Positions 35,205-46,889 are shown, counted from the first letter of the stretch. The stretch is 64,000 nt of DNA from Nelumbo lutea (GCA_022828595.1 JAKGHH010000006.1:15806499-15870498); one strand, 5' to 3'. The notes: generated by a model not told the origin, from the letters alone. A program made the numbers and translations.

Positions 35205-35890
35205 GGGGTGAGCATGGGTTAGTTCGATTTGGTTTCATGGTAGAACCTGGAACCCACCCTGTAGGGGTCAATTCCAAGATTTTGGAACCAGAACTTACTT
35301 TGTGAAGATCGGTTCTAGCATTGGCTGTTCCAGGGCCAGTTCTAGGGCCTACCCATAAACCTACTCTTTCTTTACTCTCCCCATTCAAGAAAAAAAATGA
35401 AACATCTCCTTGCTTTTCAATAATGATAATATATAGTTTAAAACTTATATTATCTTTATTGATTAAATTAAGTAATTTAACATGTAGAATATCATAGTAT
35501 ATTAATATATGGTTGAAAATTTGTCATTAAATTTTGTAAATATTACCTTTTACATTATTTATTATACACATACAAATATTAGAATGAAAGCAAATGATCA
35601 AATCACTTAAGTAACTCGATGGTCAAGTGAGACCATGGATTGTGTAACCGTGAGTTCTTGGGCTCAAATATTTAAATTCTTAAAAATATTTTGGGGTTTA
35701 TTTAGAGGGAAGTTCAGTTCCAAGGCCAATTCCACCAAGGTCAATAAAGGCTGGTCGCCGAGTCGGTTCGGGGTAAGGTAAACCCCTAGACCCTGGAACT
35801 GACCTGGGTGGGGGCGGTTCCAAGAATTTGGAACCAAACCCTACCCTGTAGCAGATCGAGTAGGGTTAGTTCGAGGACGGTTCCATTCTT
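35205..35890. repeat. decayed MITE-like sequence
   Basis: It opens with AGGGGTGAGCATGGGTTAG, a hAT-MITE-like terminus. Words such as TTTTGGAACCA and GTTCCAAGAATTTGGAACC recur in opposite orientations. A SINE-like segment (about 35605-35675) interrupts it. No matching right terminus was found, so it is truncated. Confidence 0.35.
35605..35675 (+). mobile_element. decayed tRNA-derived SINE head
   Basis: An A-box-like TAACTCGATGGTCA is followed about 45 bases later by a B-box-like GGGCTCAAAT. This is the same arrangement as the stretches at 2808 and 32003 but more decayed. Confidence 0.4.
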
Positions 35891-36223
35891 CTTACATTAT
35901 AAAAAATGAAGTTCCAAGTTGTTATGTCATAGGTAATTACATATAGTGAGCTTGGATCTCCTTCCTACAAATTCTTCTTACATCCCTACCCACAAGGAAT
36001 TGCAAGCGTACATTAAGAATATCTCCTTTGTCATTTATGGTAAGATATGTCCAATGTACAATGGTAGTGTCTTGTAGGTAGGAATGTGGGAAAAGTTTGG
36101 AGTTGGATAGGAGATTTGTAGCCATTAATAATTGGTTTGTTAGGGGTTTATTTATATAACAAACTAAATAATTGGTTTTAGACTAATGCACATTTTCCCA
36201 AACTAGACCCAACCCATTGACAT

Positions 36224-36488
36224 AGGGCTGCCAACGGATTGTGATAGGGTAGTCCTAGTCCTGAACTGATTATTAATCCCTCCTAGTTAATAGTCAGGTC
36301 TACTAGTCCTAGATCTAATTATACTAAAAACCATATTTGTTTATTTAAAATAACTTATAATTTAAAATTTTGATAATATATCCTTAATAAAATTGATAGA
36401 AAAATACTAAATTATTCATATGTTAATAAATTAAACATTTTAAACTAATAGTAGCTATCAAATTTACCATTTCAAACATAAAATACTA

Positions 36489-36527
<39 letters not shown>

Positions 36528-36647
36528 ATATATATATATATATATCCAGATCTGAATCAGTTCAAGATAGGCAAGAACCGAAACCAACCCAATTATAATC
36601 AGTTCAGGTCTATCAGGTAGACCTGACCCATTGACAGCTTTACCTTG
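36224..36647. mobile_element. MITE with TAGGGCTGCCAA / TTGACAGCTT termini
   Basis: The left end TAGGGCTGCCAACGGATTG and the right end CCATTGACAGCTTTA are imperfect inverted repeats of the TAGGGCTGTCAATGG-type terminus frequent in plant hAT MITEs. The core holds an expanded TATC/TA microsatellite. No clean 8-bp duplication was confirmed. Confidence 0.5.
36488..36546. repeat. (TATC)n-(TA)n microsatellite
   Basis: About ten TATC units are followed directly by about ten TA units inside the MITE at 36224-36647. Confidence 0.9.
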
Positions 36648-36825
36648 AGTTTTATTATTCATTAACAATTGCAAGTGAGCTTTTTTTGGAAACTATCATT
36701 CTTTTTACAAGTATACTACACTAATATAATGTTGATATATTTGGTTTCATGTTCACAGCTCCATACAAAAAATTTAATCCATTTACTACCCTCACCCTCT
36801 CGCCATTTAAAATCCTCTAAGAATT

Positions 36826-37112
36826 TATGGTCTACTTGGTTCATAGTCGAATTGGAATTGGAATCAAAATCCTCTAGAATTGGAATCAACATGCTTTATT
36901 CCCCTTACATGTTTGGTTCATTCGGGAATCAGAATTGGAATAAAAATCAACTGGAATGGAATCTCATTCCTAAGGAAGGGGGAAGAATGGCCATTCCTTC
37001 AAATGGGAGAATGCCATTACACCAGGAATGGGAATCAGATTTCGGTTCCACCCAACCAAATAGTTGGTCCAACTCCAGACCCCTATTCCCATGAACCAAA
37101 TGGACCCTTATG
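36826..37112. repeat. MITE-like repeat with GGTTCA / GGAATTGG words
   Basis: The stretch from CTACTTGGTTCATAG to CATGAACCAAATGGACCC has roughly inverted ends (TTTGGTTCATGGGAAT in reverse). It has internal repeats of GGAATTGGAATC and GGAATGGGAATC. There is no coding capacity. Confidence 0.4.
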
Positions 37113-37330
37113 CTCTGTTTGGTTTGTGGGAAGATTTGGGTGGGATGGGATGAGAAAATGTGAAATTTTCACTTTCCATCATTTGGCTATATAAGGGAAA
37201 ATAATGGGAAAATTCCTTTTTTACATGTTTGTTTTGTAGAAAAATAATTAGAGTTGAATTGAATTTTTTGCAACCTTTTGTGTTTCTTCCCCCTAGTTTC
37301 CCTTCTTGTTTTAAGATTTTCATGCTTGTA

Positions 37331-37334
<4 letters not shown>

Positions 37335-37369
<35 letters not shown>
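37335..37369. repeat. (TC)n microsatellite
   Basis: About 17 TC units lie in AT-rich intergenic DNA. Confidence 0.9.
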
Positions 37370-37371
<2 letters not shown>

Positions 37372-37874
37372 ACATTCCTCTTTGCCATCTACAAAAGAAA
37401 AAAATTGGCTGCCAAAGAAGACAAAATTGCCATCTTAGAAAGAAATAGTTCTACAAGCAAATTTCCATCTACTAAGAAGACCAAAGAACTAGACAACTAC
37501 ATGCCAAAGCAAGTAGCCTAGTTTAGGATAAAGCAAATAGTTAAGATATAATGAGACTATCCTATATTATAATTATATTATCCAAAACTCCAAATGGCAA
37601 GTAACAACTCCTTCCCTCTCTCCCTCCTTCCCCCATTGGTCTCAGTTACTTACGCATTCTAAAGTGCTTAATGGCCTCCATAAATTAAATTTCTAGTAGA
37701 TAACTTATTTTTGTTAGCCAAACTAGTAGCACAATTAAAGAGAGCAATTAGGCTTTCCTCATCCTTAAACTAATAATAGAAAAGTAATCACCAAAACTAT
37801 AAAAGACATTCTATGTAGTCTTACTCTTGATGATGTATGTAAGCCTGCAATGAGGATGAGGATGGTCTAGCTAT

Positions 37875-37981
37875 GTTTGGATTGAAGGAAAAGGTAGGGA
37901 AAGGAAGGGAAAGGTAGGGAAACCTATACAAGGTTTGAAAAGGTTTCCCTACCTTTCCCTACTTTTTCCTTCAAACCAAAT
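37875..37981. mobile_element. foldback MITE, about 107 bp
   Basis: The left arm GTTTGGATTGAAGGAAAAGG, then TAGGGAAAGG, is inverted in the right arm CCTACTTTTTCC, then TTCAAACCAAA. Inner arms AGGTAGGGAAACCT and AGGTTTCCCTACCT are almost perfect complements, so nearly the whole element can fold into one hairpin. Confidence 0.7.
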
Positions 37982-38012
37982 AGTCTTGAAAAGTTTGGTG
38001 GAGAGTGGCGAT

Positions 38013-38047
<35 letters not shown>

Positions 38048-38059
38048 GATCTAGATCTC

Positions 38060-39129
38060 CTCTTCCCTTAAATAGGTCTGATGGTTATGACCTTAGTGGG
38101 CCCCATATGAGTAAGAGGCCCTATCTATAATGTTTTGGACCTCCATCTTCTAGCATCTTCTTATATTTCCTTTTTGCCTATTTTGCCCTTAATTAATGTG
38201 TATGCACTTAGTTGCTTTTTTGGAACATTATTAAATGCTATTATTTTAGAAGATTCTAACTCTTGAATTGTTTCTAAATAATCAGTTTGATCCAATTTGG
38301 TTTGACCTGGATTTATGTTAGGTCAATCGGGTTAATATACTTATATAAATCTAGCATCTCACAATGTCTATGTAAATGAATGTTTGCAAGTGAAATTAAA
38401 CCAAAAAGTTCCAATTTTTTTTACCCATTTCATCGATTCTCAAACTTTCAGGTAATTCTAGAGAACCAATCTAAGCCAAAAAGGAAAACCACAATTATAT
38501 ACAAAGCACAAAGACTGAAATCAAACTCAACTAGCATTAAGCAATCTTAGTACTAAACTACATAGATCTGTTTCTCAGATCCTTCAATCAAACCCTAAAT
38601 ACCAGTAGCCTAAGAATTAAGAGTTTCAAACTCCAACATAAGAACATACAAGTAATGTATATCCTATCCTAGGAAAAACGAAAAGAAAATTACAATCTAT
38701 AGATAAAAAATGAGAGTTTAGAAAGTTGAAAGAACTAAAAAAAAAAGATAAATAGGGATCTTTTTGACAAGGAGGAGCGTTTAAGAAATGGACTCAAAAG
38801 AGATAAAGAGATAAATCTTTTCGGTTGATATAAACAAAAATATAGAAAACCCATACAGACTAAATACTTTCCAGAAATGAAAATGACCTAGAGCCTCAAT
38901 CAATGTAGAATGAACAAGTAAGATGTGTTCAAGAAGAGCAAGTAACCATTAAAAAGGGAAAACAATATAAAATTAGAAATAAAATCAACTTGAACAAGAA
39001 GCAAACCCCATGACACTATTTACAAGACAAAATTAATAGCCCAGAAGAAGAAAGTGAATAGAAGAAATATATGACCAAAAAAACTTAAAAAGAAAAAGGC
39101 AAAATAGAACCCCCAAAATGAATAAAAAA
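38060..39129. other. intergenic DNA, nothing recognised
   Basis: AT-rich sequence with a short GA microsatellite just upstream (38020-38047). No gene or repeat end is identified. Confidence 0.4.
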
Positions 39130-39160
39130 CTAATGAATGACCCCGTATTAAGTATGGGAA
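39130..39160 (-). other. candidate Helitron 3' terminus
   Basis: On the minus strand a short stem-loop (CCCATACTTAATACGGG, one stem mismatch) is followed 12 bases later by ATTAG and then T. Helitron 3' ends are a 16-20 bp hairpin, about 10-12 bases, CTRR, and insertion before T. The fit is good except that C of CTAG reads T here. Confidence 0.5.
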
Positions 39161-39639
39161 AGTTCAATATATATGTATGTACATATGTATGTATATAAAT
39201 TTTGAAGATAATTAGTTTTCAATTTTGAACTATTTGATAGTGGCAGTATATAAATTCATAGTCTTCGTTACAGAAATAACAACTTTACATACAATGTTGA
39301 ATATTTTATACATGAAATGGTCTAAATAAAGATATATTAAAAATAATAAAATCATAGCAGATACAAAAAGAAGAATAAATGTTATACAATGAAAGAAAAT
39401 AAACATCATTTGTAGTATCCAATTTCTACTAACAAATATGATTGTGGTTTCATGAAATTGTCTACTTTTAGTTGCTTTAACAATGATAATAATCTTCAAA
39501 TCCATTCACAATCTGACATAACGGTCAATCCTCTACAATTTCAAAGTTCTGATTGTTTCCAATATCCTAGTTATAATAGGTGAGTAATATATTAATATTT
39601 CATTGAAATGTAAAAGTTGTGTTTCTATGTAATATCAAT

Positions 39640-40863
39640 AACATTTAAGATCTTACATCAGAATTTAATCCCGCACAAATTTTTGTTTTTGGAGGACTTT
39701 TAATTGTAGTAGTTGATCCAATAATCGAAGATTCACTTGTACTATGTTTCATTTCAACACTATTGTCAAGTATGAAAACTTTGGAAACTGTAAGGTCTGC
39801 ATTTTGATATTGCAAATCAAATGAGAAAATTTTGATTTGAAGTACAATAGTTGATCCAATCACTTCATAAAAAATTACAGACAATAATTCATCCCCATTT
39901 TCCTATAATGAATTGGAATTATAATAAATATTATATGATATGATAATATTGAATCAAAAAAAAAATGAAAAAATAATACCTTAAGTGAAACGTTAATCAA
40001 ATGTAATACTGGATATTCGATTAAAAATTCAGCTTCTTTATTAAATAAAACAAATGTAACAACACTTGTGTCATCTTTCGCCTCCACCTTGATCCTCCAT
40101 CTAATAAATTAAAACAAATTATTAACATTTAGAAAATATATTATTATATTTAAAAATTTAAATACTTACCTTGCTTCAGGATCCAGAACATTAATATTAC
40201 ACTTACTGCAAGGCGATGTAGAGTCTTGTAATTTTTTTGTACATTTAGTACACACAATATAATACCAACCACATTCGCATAAAACCTTATTTATGGATAC
40301 TTTGTAAGTATAAAGAATGCCCAATGACAATAAATATCATAAATTTATTTTACAATATATACAAATCATACCTTGCTAAAAAATTAGTGACACATTCATT
40401 TTGCAAATTTATGTATAACTTTGCTGCACTTGTTGATGAGAGATATGTAACACCTATAAAAATATCTCATATTCAATATTATAATAAAAATTATAACGAT
40501 AAGGAAAAGAATTTAAGAGATTGAATAAATTTACCTTGAAATTTATTTACCATTATTGAAGTGACAACTAAAATATTTGCACTTGATCTATTTTCAATTA
40601 AATATTTCCCAATTAAACTCCTTGTCTCACCCCATAAAGAGATCTTGATTCATTTTCCTCTATAATTATTTAATTCAATATTAGTAATTTTAATAACAAT
40701 AGATAAGGAGTTGAATATTACTTGTTATTTTCCAAAATAATACTCTTTTGCTTCATTGTTTGTCGATTTTGTTTATGAATAGATTTTTCACTATATATGA
40801 CATGTAATTTACCAATTACATCTACAACATTATCATATATAAAGTTAATATATAAATAAATAT

Positions 40864-40902
<39 letters not shown>

Positions 40903-41440
40903 AATGAAAAAATGTTAAAAATTTACTATCCAGTAAGATATCTATTATCTTCATTTATGTTGATGTTATCAAAATCAATGAGATCAAATATGTATCTTGG
41001 AATTTCTGCAATTTCTTCAGTAATTGGTTCAACCAAGATAGCCCACTTAAAATATATGACAAATGCATGTTTCTTAACTCTATAGGACCCTTTACTTTGA
41101 ACAACATTAAAAGTTTTGAAAAAATATAGAGAACCCTCACACAACAATTTCTCAAATTTATAAAATAAACTCTTCCATATAATAACATGTATTTGTTCTC
41201 CCTACAAAAGAATTAAACAAATAAAAATATATTAATCATTTTAAAGTTAATGAAAATATAGCATAATATGTATACTTACATTTTCATCAATTAATAACAT
41301 GTTTAAATTCCATGGTTTATCATTATTTTTAAAATCCAATGCCTTCCATAAGCGTGACAGTCGTACTTTAATTTTCTAAGAATCAGAATTTGATTTTATT
41401 TCATTGAGATATTGATAATCTCTTGAGGATATATTACCAT
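39640..41440 (-). pseudogene. RPA70-like gene carried by the Helitron
   Basis: Several minus-strand blocks, separated by AT-rich intron-like gaps, match the large subunit of replication protein A, a single-strand DNA-binding protein. Blocks are 41440-41275 (VRLSRLWKALDFKN, PWNLNMLLIDEN), 41205-40926 (QIHVIIWKSLFYKFEKLLCE), 40850-40720 (VVDVIGKLHVIYSEKS), 40650-40540 (ISLWGETRSLIGKYL) and 40455-40390 (GVTYLSSTSAAKLYINLQNE). The block 40270-39640 has a zinc-binding C-terminal OB fold (CECGWYYIVCTKC, SPCSKC). Plant Helitrons often carry such RPA genes, presumably to coat single strands during transposition. An in-frame TAG near 41378 and uncertain splice sites make it a probable pseudogene. Confidence 0.75.
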
Positions 41441-41524
41441 TCATCTGTTCATTAATTTCAGAAATTTATTAGACACAAAATATATAAAAAATATTAAGAA
41501 GTAACTATTAATATTCAATATACC

Positions 41525-42910
41525 TAAATACAAATTATTAAAGATTTCATGATAGACAAAGTTTTGTGTATGTCCTTTTGGTTTATTGTCCTTATTTTCA
41601 ATCAAAATTCTTAAACCCTCTTTTGATGTTACATAGAAAATTGTCACATATAATTGCCCATGAGTAAATATAGGTCACGACAAGTAAATTCCAACATAAT
41701 TCAAAGTTTGTCCTTGACTTTTATTGATTGCCATTGCTAAACAGACATTCACAAGAAATTGCCTTCATTTATGAAGAAATGGCCAATTCGAATCAATTGG
41801 CGTCATCACTATCCTTGGAATGAAAACCTTTTTATCCATATTATTTCCTGTTATTGTTTTAGCTTCAATTACTCTTCTTGCTAATTGAGTAGCAATCAGC
41901 CTTATTCCATTGTATAACCCATCACTTTGGTTCAGATTTTGCAAAAAATGATTGGAATTTCAACTTTTAATTTTAATTCATTATTTGGAATTCTAGAAAA
42001 CTTCAATGTATTTAAGAATTTTGTGGGGAATAAAATATCTTGATTCTCAATTGATTCAGAGATAAGACTTATTGCGTCTGCACTTAAATATGTAAATATA
42101 TCACCATGTATAGTAGATAAGATATAATCATTCACTTCATCAACCTCGTCATTTGTAGGTACTAAAATTGCTTTTTCAATCAAATAATTGTGGTCTGTAT
42201 ATCTACAATTTAAATTAGGATATACTGCTGACACAATATTTTCTTAACAGGATTATTCCCTACAGGCATAAAAAATTATTATGTTATTTTTATCCAACTT
42301 GGTTCATGTTGATCATCCAAAGATAATGCAGGCAATTTACCATCACTAAGATCTAATATCCACTTATAAAATTCATTTAAAGACTTTGCAGCCAAATCTT
42401 CCAGGTGTCTAACTTGAAGCCTTATATTTATTGTTAAGTGAAAAACAACACATTGATGCCAGGAATATGATTTATTAATCGCAGATGAAACAATTACTTC
42501 CAGCGTTCCCTTATTAACAACCGACAAAATTTGTCTGAAATCTTCTCCAACAAGAACAGGTTTCCCTCCAAAAACCTTTTTAGAACAGTACGGATCCATT
42601 AAATGCATAAGATCTTTGAAAGTTCTATCTATAGCCTCAAATGCATTTCTATGAGTCATTGGAGCTTCATCCCAAATTATTAAATCAACAACTTTAATCA
42701 ATTCAGTGAGAGGTGATCTTTGTGTAATCGGACAACATGTGTTGTCTCCAATTTCAAGGGGAATCTTAAATCTTGAATAAGTAGTTCTTCCTCCATCTAG
42801 TAATAGCGCTACAATTCCCGATGAGGCACATGCTAATACAATCCTTTCTTCAAACCTTAACTGTATAATTATTCTTTTCCAAAGATAAGTTTTTCCCGTA
42901 CCTCCATTTC
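41525..42910 (-). pseudogene. Helitron helicase (PIF1-like), C-terminal part
   Basis: The minus-strand frame begins inside the Walker A motif (NGGTGKTYLWKR). It continues with LACASSGIVALLL, TTYSRFKIPL, Walker B (DLIIWDEAPMTHR) and a later GEDFRQILSV, all PIF1-like motifs of Helitron transposases. After a stop at 42279 the frame shifts. Later pieces include AILVPTNDEVDEVND (about 42170) and AINKSQGQTLNYVG, FTHGQLYVT (about 41720-41630). At least two stops and two frameshifts are present. The first Gly codon of Walker A is missing because the LTR at 42911 interrupts it. Confidence 0.88.
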
Positions 42911-43745
42911 TGATGGAGGGTGATTTGACCAAACCTCTTAAAAAGGCGACACATGGACATGACTCGACATAAGTAACAGCTCAGCGTGACAACCTGGCTA
43001 CAATTGAGTAACGATCTCATTAAAGTCCTCATAGGTCAACTCGCTACATTACAACTCGCCACAGAATGAGCTCGCTACAGCGCGAGCTCAAGGACCCCAG
43101 TATGCTGAAAGGGAACACTCCAAGCTAAGTCTATCCCAGCTCGCTCCAATACTTAAGCAAGAGGACCGCCTCAAAGGCAACCACAAGTGGAATCACCTTG
43201 GAATACTTCTAGGAGCTCACTACAAGGCAGATCGCTATTGAGTGACGCGGTGTTTTCAGGAAGCTTCTTATTTGACAAGACCGTACCTGTCAGACTGCGC
43301 CACGTCTCCTAACTGACGGTGTAGTCCCTACCAGCACAGTGGACTGCACCCACATCTCTTGACAGGTGGCGGCGTGTCTGTCTTTTCTGGGTCATGTCTC
43401 TTATTTGATTGGACAGTACTCTACAACGGTTACCTGCGTAGCCCAGGCAAATAACGACTGCGACAGAGGGTTAGTGGCAGTTACGGCTGATTTGACAAGA
43501 ACATCTATATTAGAGGGCCCTAGTTTCCAAGGGGCAGAGGTAATTGAACTGATCTAGCACTATCTACACTCTTAGCTCTCTTTGCATTTCTTACAGCTAT
43601 CTCAGAGTTCTAACTTAAGCATCGGAGTATTCCCACTGGGCGAGCTCTCTGGGAATCCTTCACCTTCCTCTTCTCAGGTACCATCCGTCGCCAGTTAGGA
43701 GCTAGACGTCTGCCAGCTAGGAGTGCCCGGGTCGCACTGCATCAT
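42911..43745 (+). repeat. Tat-type LTR 1 (5' LTR of internal region A)
   Basis: This LTR is 835 bp, starts TGATGGAGGGTG and ends CATCA; the termini TGATG and CATCA are inverted repeats. It aligns over its length with 48918-49801. The latter is longer by about 49 bases, mainly because of a duplicated GCTCGCTATGGGATAGCTTG block near 49225-49280. Two bases after the end comes a primer-binding site (TGGCGCCGTCTATGGGAAC). The insertion interrupts the Helitron helicase. Confidence 0.93.
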
Positions 43746-43747
43746 TT

Positions 43748-43766
43748 GGCGCCGTCTATGGGAACG
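43748..43766 (+). other. primer-binding site of copy A
   Basis: TGGCGCCGTCTATGGGAAC begins two bases after the LTR. The first seven bases pair with a tRNA ending in GGCGCCA. The same site in copy B starts at 49804 and reads TGGCGCCGTCTGTGGGAAC. Confidence 0.7.
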
Positions 43767-43819
43767 CTTCAAAAAGCCTTCCTCTAATCTCTACAACTTT
43801 CTCTAAGAACTCAGCATTC

Positions 43820-45240
43820 ATGGCTTCCTCTAGCAATGCCAGATGTGGTGCCGACCGGAACGCTTATGGGGAGCGACCTCAGCTCCCCACTGTCTACATT
43901 GGACAGTTCAACATCCCCCTTTCTGTGGAAGTAGTTCCCAACCTGAATGTGCCTCAGACAGTGGCACCTGTGAACGCTCTGCTCCCTTCCACGGTTGGAA
44001 CAACCTTCACTGAACCTTCTGTTGTTACCCCAGTGATAAACCAAAACCAGCTTGAAGACATGGTGTAGTGCATGCAAGCTATGCAAGCTCAAATGCAACA
44101 GTTCCAACAGTTTTAACTCTACCAGCAGCAAGTGCTGCATCAAGTTTCTTAGTACCAGTATCAACATCAGTTCCCTCCACTGCCTCAGGCCCAGTAGCCG
44201 CTTCACCCTCGACGTCTAGCCACGAAGCAAGCCAAGCCCCCCAGTTGGAGTGAACGTCCTCGTCGGGGAGAGGCCTCTCAAACCTAGAATCCTTCCAAGA
44301 GCCAAGCCTCATCCCATGAAAGGAAGGAGAGACCAGTCACCCCTGCCTTGCAGCCTGTAGGCAAGTCAGGGGCCTCCCAGCCGATCAGGCCCGCATCGCC
44401 TCATCACTCTCAGTTCAAGCTCCCGCTCGCTGAAAACCAGTTTGAAGTCCTAGTCGCGGATTACAGGCAAGGCCCTTCAGTTCACAACTATCATCAGTAG
44501 TCTGAGCCCCTTCTTGGGCCCATCGAGCTCGATAATACTGAAAAAAGTAGCACCAACACCGAGCTGGCGAAGCAGCAGCGGAGGCGCCAATGAGCTCGCC
44601 AAACTGCCACTCGCAACCTACCCGAGCTCAAGGATAAGAAGGAGGTAAGCTCAGGTGAAGTAAAAGCTACTTCTCTCCTTTCAGTTCTTTCCCCACTGTC
44701 TCTAGAACTTCTTGCTGTTCCTATGCCAAAGGACTTCAATCTTCCTCCCCTGGATAAGTATGACGGATCCTTCTATCTAAATGACCATGTTGATGCCTTC
44801 CAGTCCCAAATGCACCTGGCAAGGGCTAGTGAATCCTGCATGTGCATAGCTTTCTCCACCACCTTCAAAGGAGAAACCAGCACATGGTACCAGAATCTCG
44901 CGCCCGGATCAATAAAAAGCTAGGAACAGTTCGTGCAAATCTTCACTTCTCACTTCGTCACCAGCAAGAGGTGCCCGAGAACTCAAGAGAGCCTCCTTGG
45001 CATAGTCAAGAAGGAAGGGGAGTCCATTCGAAGCTATATCAAGCGGTTCAATGATGCTTGTTTGCAAATACTCCATCTGGACCCTGCAGTTCAGCTCATC
45101 ATGACCAAGCGAGGCGTTACCCACAAAGAATTCAAGAGGCACGTGGTTGTTAATTAGCCCAAGATTGTGATCGAGTTCCTTAAGCTCGCGGATCAGTTTA
45201 TAGGGATGGAGGAGGAGATCAACCAGAAAGGTGAATAGAC
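43820..45240 (+). pseudogene. Tat copy A gag
   Basis: The start is MASSSNARCGADRNAYGERP, about 75 bases after the primer site. It runs through a Gln-rich coiled stretch (CMQAMQAQMQQFQQF) with TAG stops. The conserved Gag domain lies at about 44723-45160 (PPLDKYDGSFYLNDHVDAFQ, STWYQNLAPGSI, FTSHFVTSKR, SIRSYIKRFNDACLQI). Stops include TAG at 44066, 44921 and 45154. A knuckle-like CNFHKDHGHSTENC follows near 45483. Gag would form the particle that packages element RNA; this copy cannot make full-length protein. Confidence 0.82.
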
Positions 45241-45707
45241 CCTTGAGAAAAGAAAAAGGGAAACAAAATCCTCAACTTAGGGTGATAGAAAGATGAAAAA
45301 GGACCAAGCTCGGGGGGCAAGGCCAGGTCAGCCTTTCTGAGGTCCAACAGTAGAGAGAATGGACTACACCCCCTGAATGCGAAGTGGGCCGAGATCCTTA
45401 TGGCAGTCAACGACGCATTGTACGTGAAGTGACCGCCTCGGCTGAAGGCAGATCCTAGTGTAAGAAATAAGAATTTGTATTGTAATTTCCACAAAGACCA
45501 CGGTCATAGCACCGAAAATTGTAAAAACCTCCGCGACGAAATAGAGGAGCTCATCCGTTGCGGATACTTGAGAAATTTTGTACAAAATAATAATAATACA
45601 GCAGGTCGGTAGGGGGAGCAGAGTACAGATGTTCCCAAATCCAGCAGGCAGGCAGAACAACCGCAGAGGTAGCCCCCAAAGAGAGACCAATTTGGGGGAC
45701 TATCCAC

Positions 45708-46283
45708 ATGATTGTCGGAGGTTCGGTCGTGGCGGGCTATACCTCAGCTACAACTCGGACATCAACTTGCGAGGCCGCCAGGGAAGAGCAGAATCCCCCG
45801 AAACGGCCAAAGATGGAAGACCTGATCTTTTTCACAGAGGACGATTCACGCGGGAGCCGCTACCCCCATGATGACGCGCTCGTCATAAAGATAAAGATCA
45901 ATGACCTTGAAGTTAGGCGTGTCCTTGTCGACTCTGGCAGCTCAGCAGATATCCTTTTCAAAGTAGCATTTGACAAACTCCAACTCCAAGAAAGCGACCT
46001 AAAGCCCGTAAATACTCCCTTGGTAGGCTTCAGCGGAGAGGAAGTCAGGCCCCTGGGAAGGATTACAATACCTGTGGAAGTCGGCACCTGGCCTAGCATA
46101 GTGAGGCTCAACCACGACTTCTTAGTGGTCGCAACCCCCTCCCTATACAATGCAATAGTGGGACGGTCGATCACCCATGCCCAACGTGTTGTGGTCTCCA
46201 CTTACTATTTGGCGATGAAGTTCCCCACGAACTTTGGAATTGGGGTAGCACGAGGTGACCAGCTTGAGTCTCGCAAATGCTAA
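45708..46283 (+). pseudogene. Tat copy A aspartic protease region
   Basis: A 191-codon open stretch encodes the retropepsin segment. The catalytic triad appears in RRVLVDSGSSADILF, followed by PLVGFSGEEVRPLGRI and VATPSLYNAIVGRSITH. It would cut the Gag-Pol polyprotein. It is separated from Gag and RT by frame breaks. The sister copy has the catalytic Ser-to-Ile change (VDSGIS), while this copy keeps SGSS. Confidence 0.8.
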
Positions 46284-46392
46284 CGTCACCGCCCTCAAAG
46301 GGAAAGCCAAGGTGGCCGACGACCTCAAACTGGAGTGACCTACAGAGCAATGTGAGGAGCGAGCTGCACCCTCGGAAGATACTCTCTCCATC

Positions 46393-46885
46393 TTGGCATT
46401 GACGGAGGACCCAACTCGGACACTTCAGATTGGCGCTTCCATTAAGGAGCCTCTGCGATCCAAACTGGTAAGCTTCTTACTTGAAAATTTAGATGTTTTT
46501 GCATGGTCCGCGGCAGAGATGCCCGGCATAGACCCTAGCCTTATAACTCACAAGCTTAATACTGATCATGTAGTTAGGCCCGTTAGACAGAAGAAACGCA
46601 ACTTAGCCCTAGAGCGATAGAGGGCAGTTGATGAGGAGGTCGGGAAGCTCCTCGTAGTCGATTTTATAAGAGAAGTCCATTACCCGAACTAGGTGGCCAA
46701 CCACGTTTTGGTAAAAAAGGCCAATAGTAAATGACACATGTGCATCGATTATACTGACCTAAGCCGACCTTGCCCAAAGGACTATTTCCCACTCCCAAGG
46801 ATCGACCGTCTGGTGGACGCGACCTCAGGGCATGAGTTGTTGAGTTTCCTAGACCCCTATTCAGTTTACACCCAGATCAGGATGG
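46393..46885 (+). pseudogene. Tat copy A reverse transcriptase, 5' fragment
   Basis: The N-terminal RT part is visible: LENLDVFAWSAAEMPGIDPS, then VRPVRQKKRNLALER, YTDLSRPCPKDYFPLPRIDR and TSGHELLSFLDPYSVYTQIR. TAG/TGA stops occur at 46618, about 46690 and 46732. Where copy B continues to the YVDD box, copy A jumps at about 46886 into sequence that reads as an antisense ORF. The catalytic centre is therefore lost. Confidence 0.85.
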
Positions 46886-46889
46886 ACCT

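Larger units (their letters stand above)
39130..42910 (-). mobile_element. 3' part of a Helitron
   Basis: A minus-strand rolling-circle transposon. From its 5' side it has the helicase part of Rep/Hel (42910-41525), an RPA-like gene (about 41440-39640), and a candidate 3' terminus at 39130 (hairpin plus TTAG before a T). The Rep/HUH nuclease part and the 5' TC end are not in the window because an LTR retrotransposon cut the element at 42910. The helicase and RPA genes carry stops and frameshifts, so the copy is inactive. Confidence 0.85.

Noticed and set aside
39230..39505. 91-codon minus-strand frame near the Helitron 3' end
   Set aside because: It is hydrophobic, AT-driven translation with no similarity to the RPA blocks or any family I recognise.
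45219..45690. Antisense open frames over the Tat gag-protease junction
   Set aside because: They are shadows of the plus-strand gag-pol and lack the domain seen in the real antisense ORF at 46890-48436.
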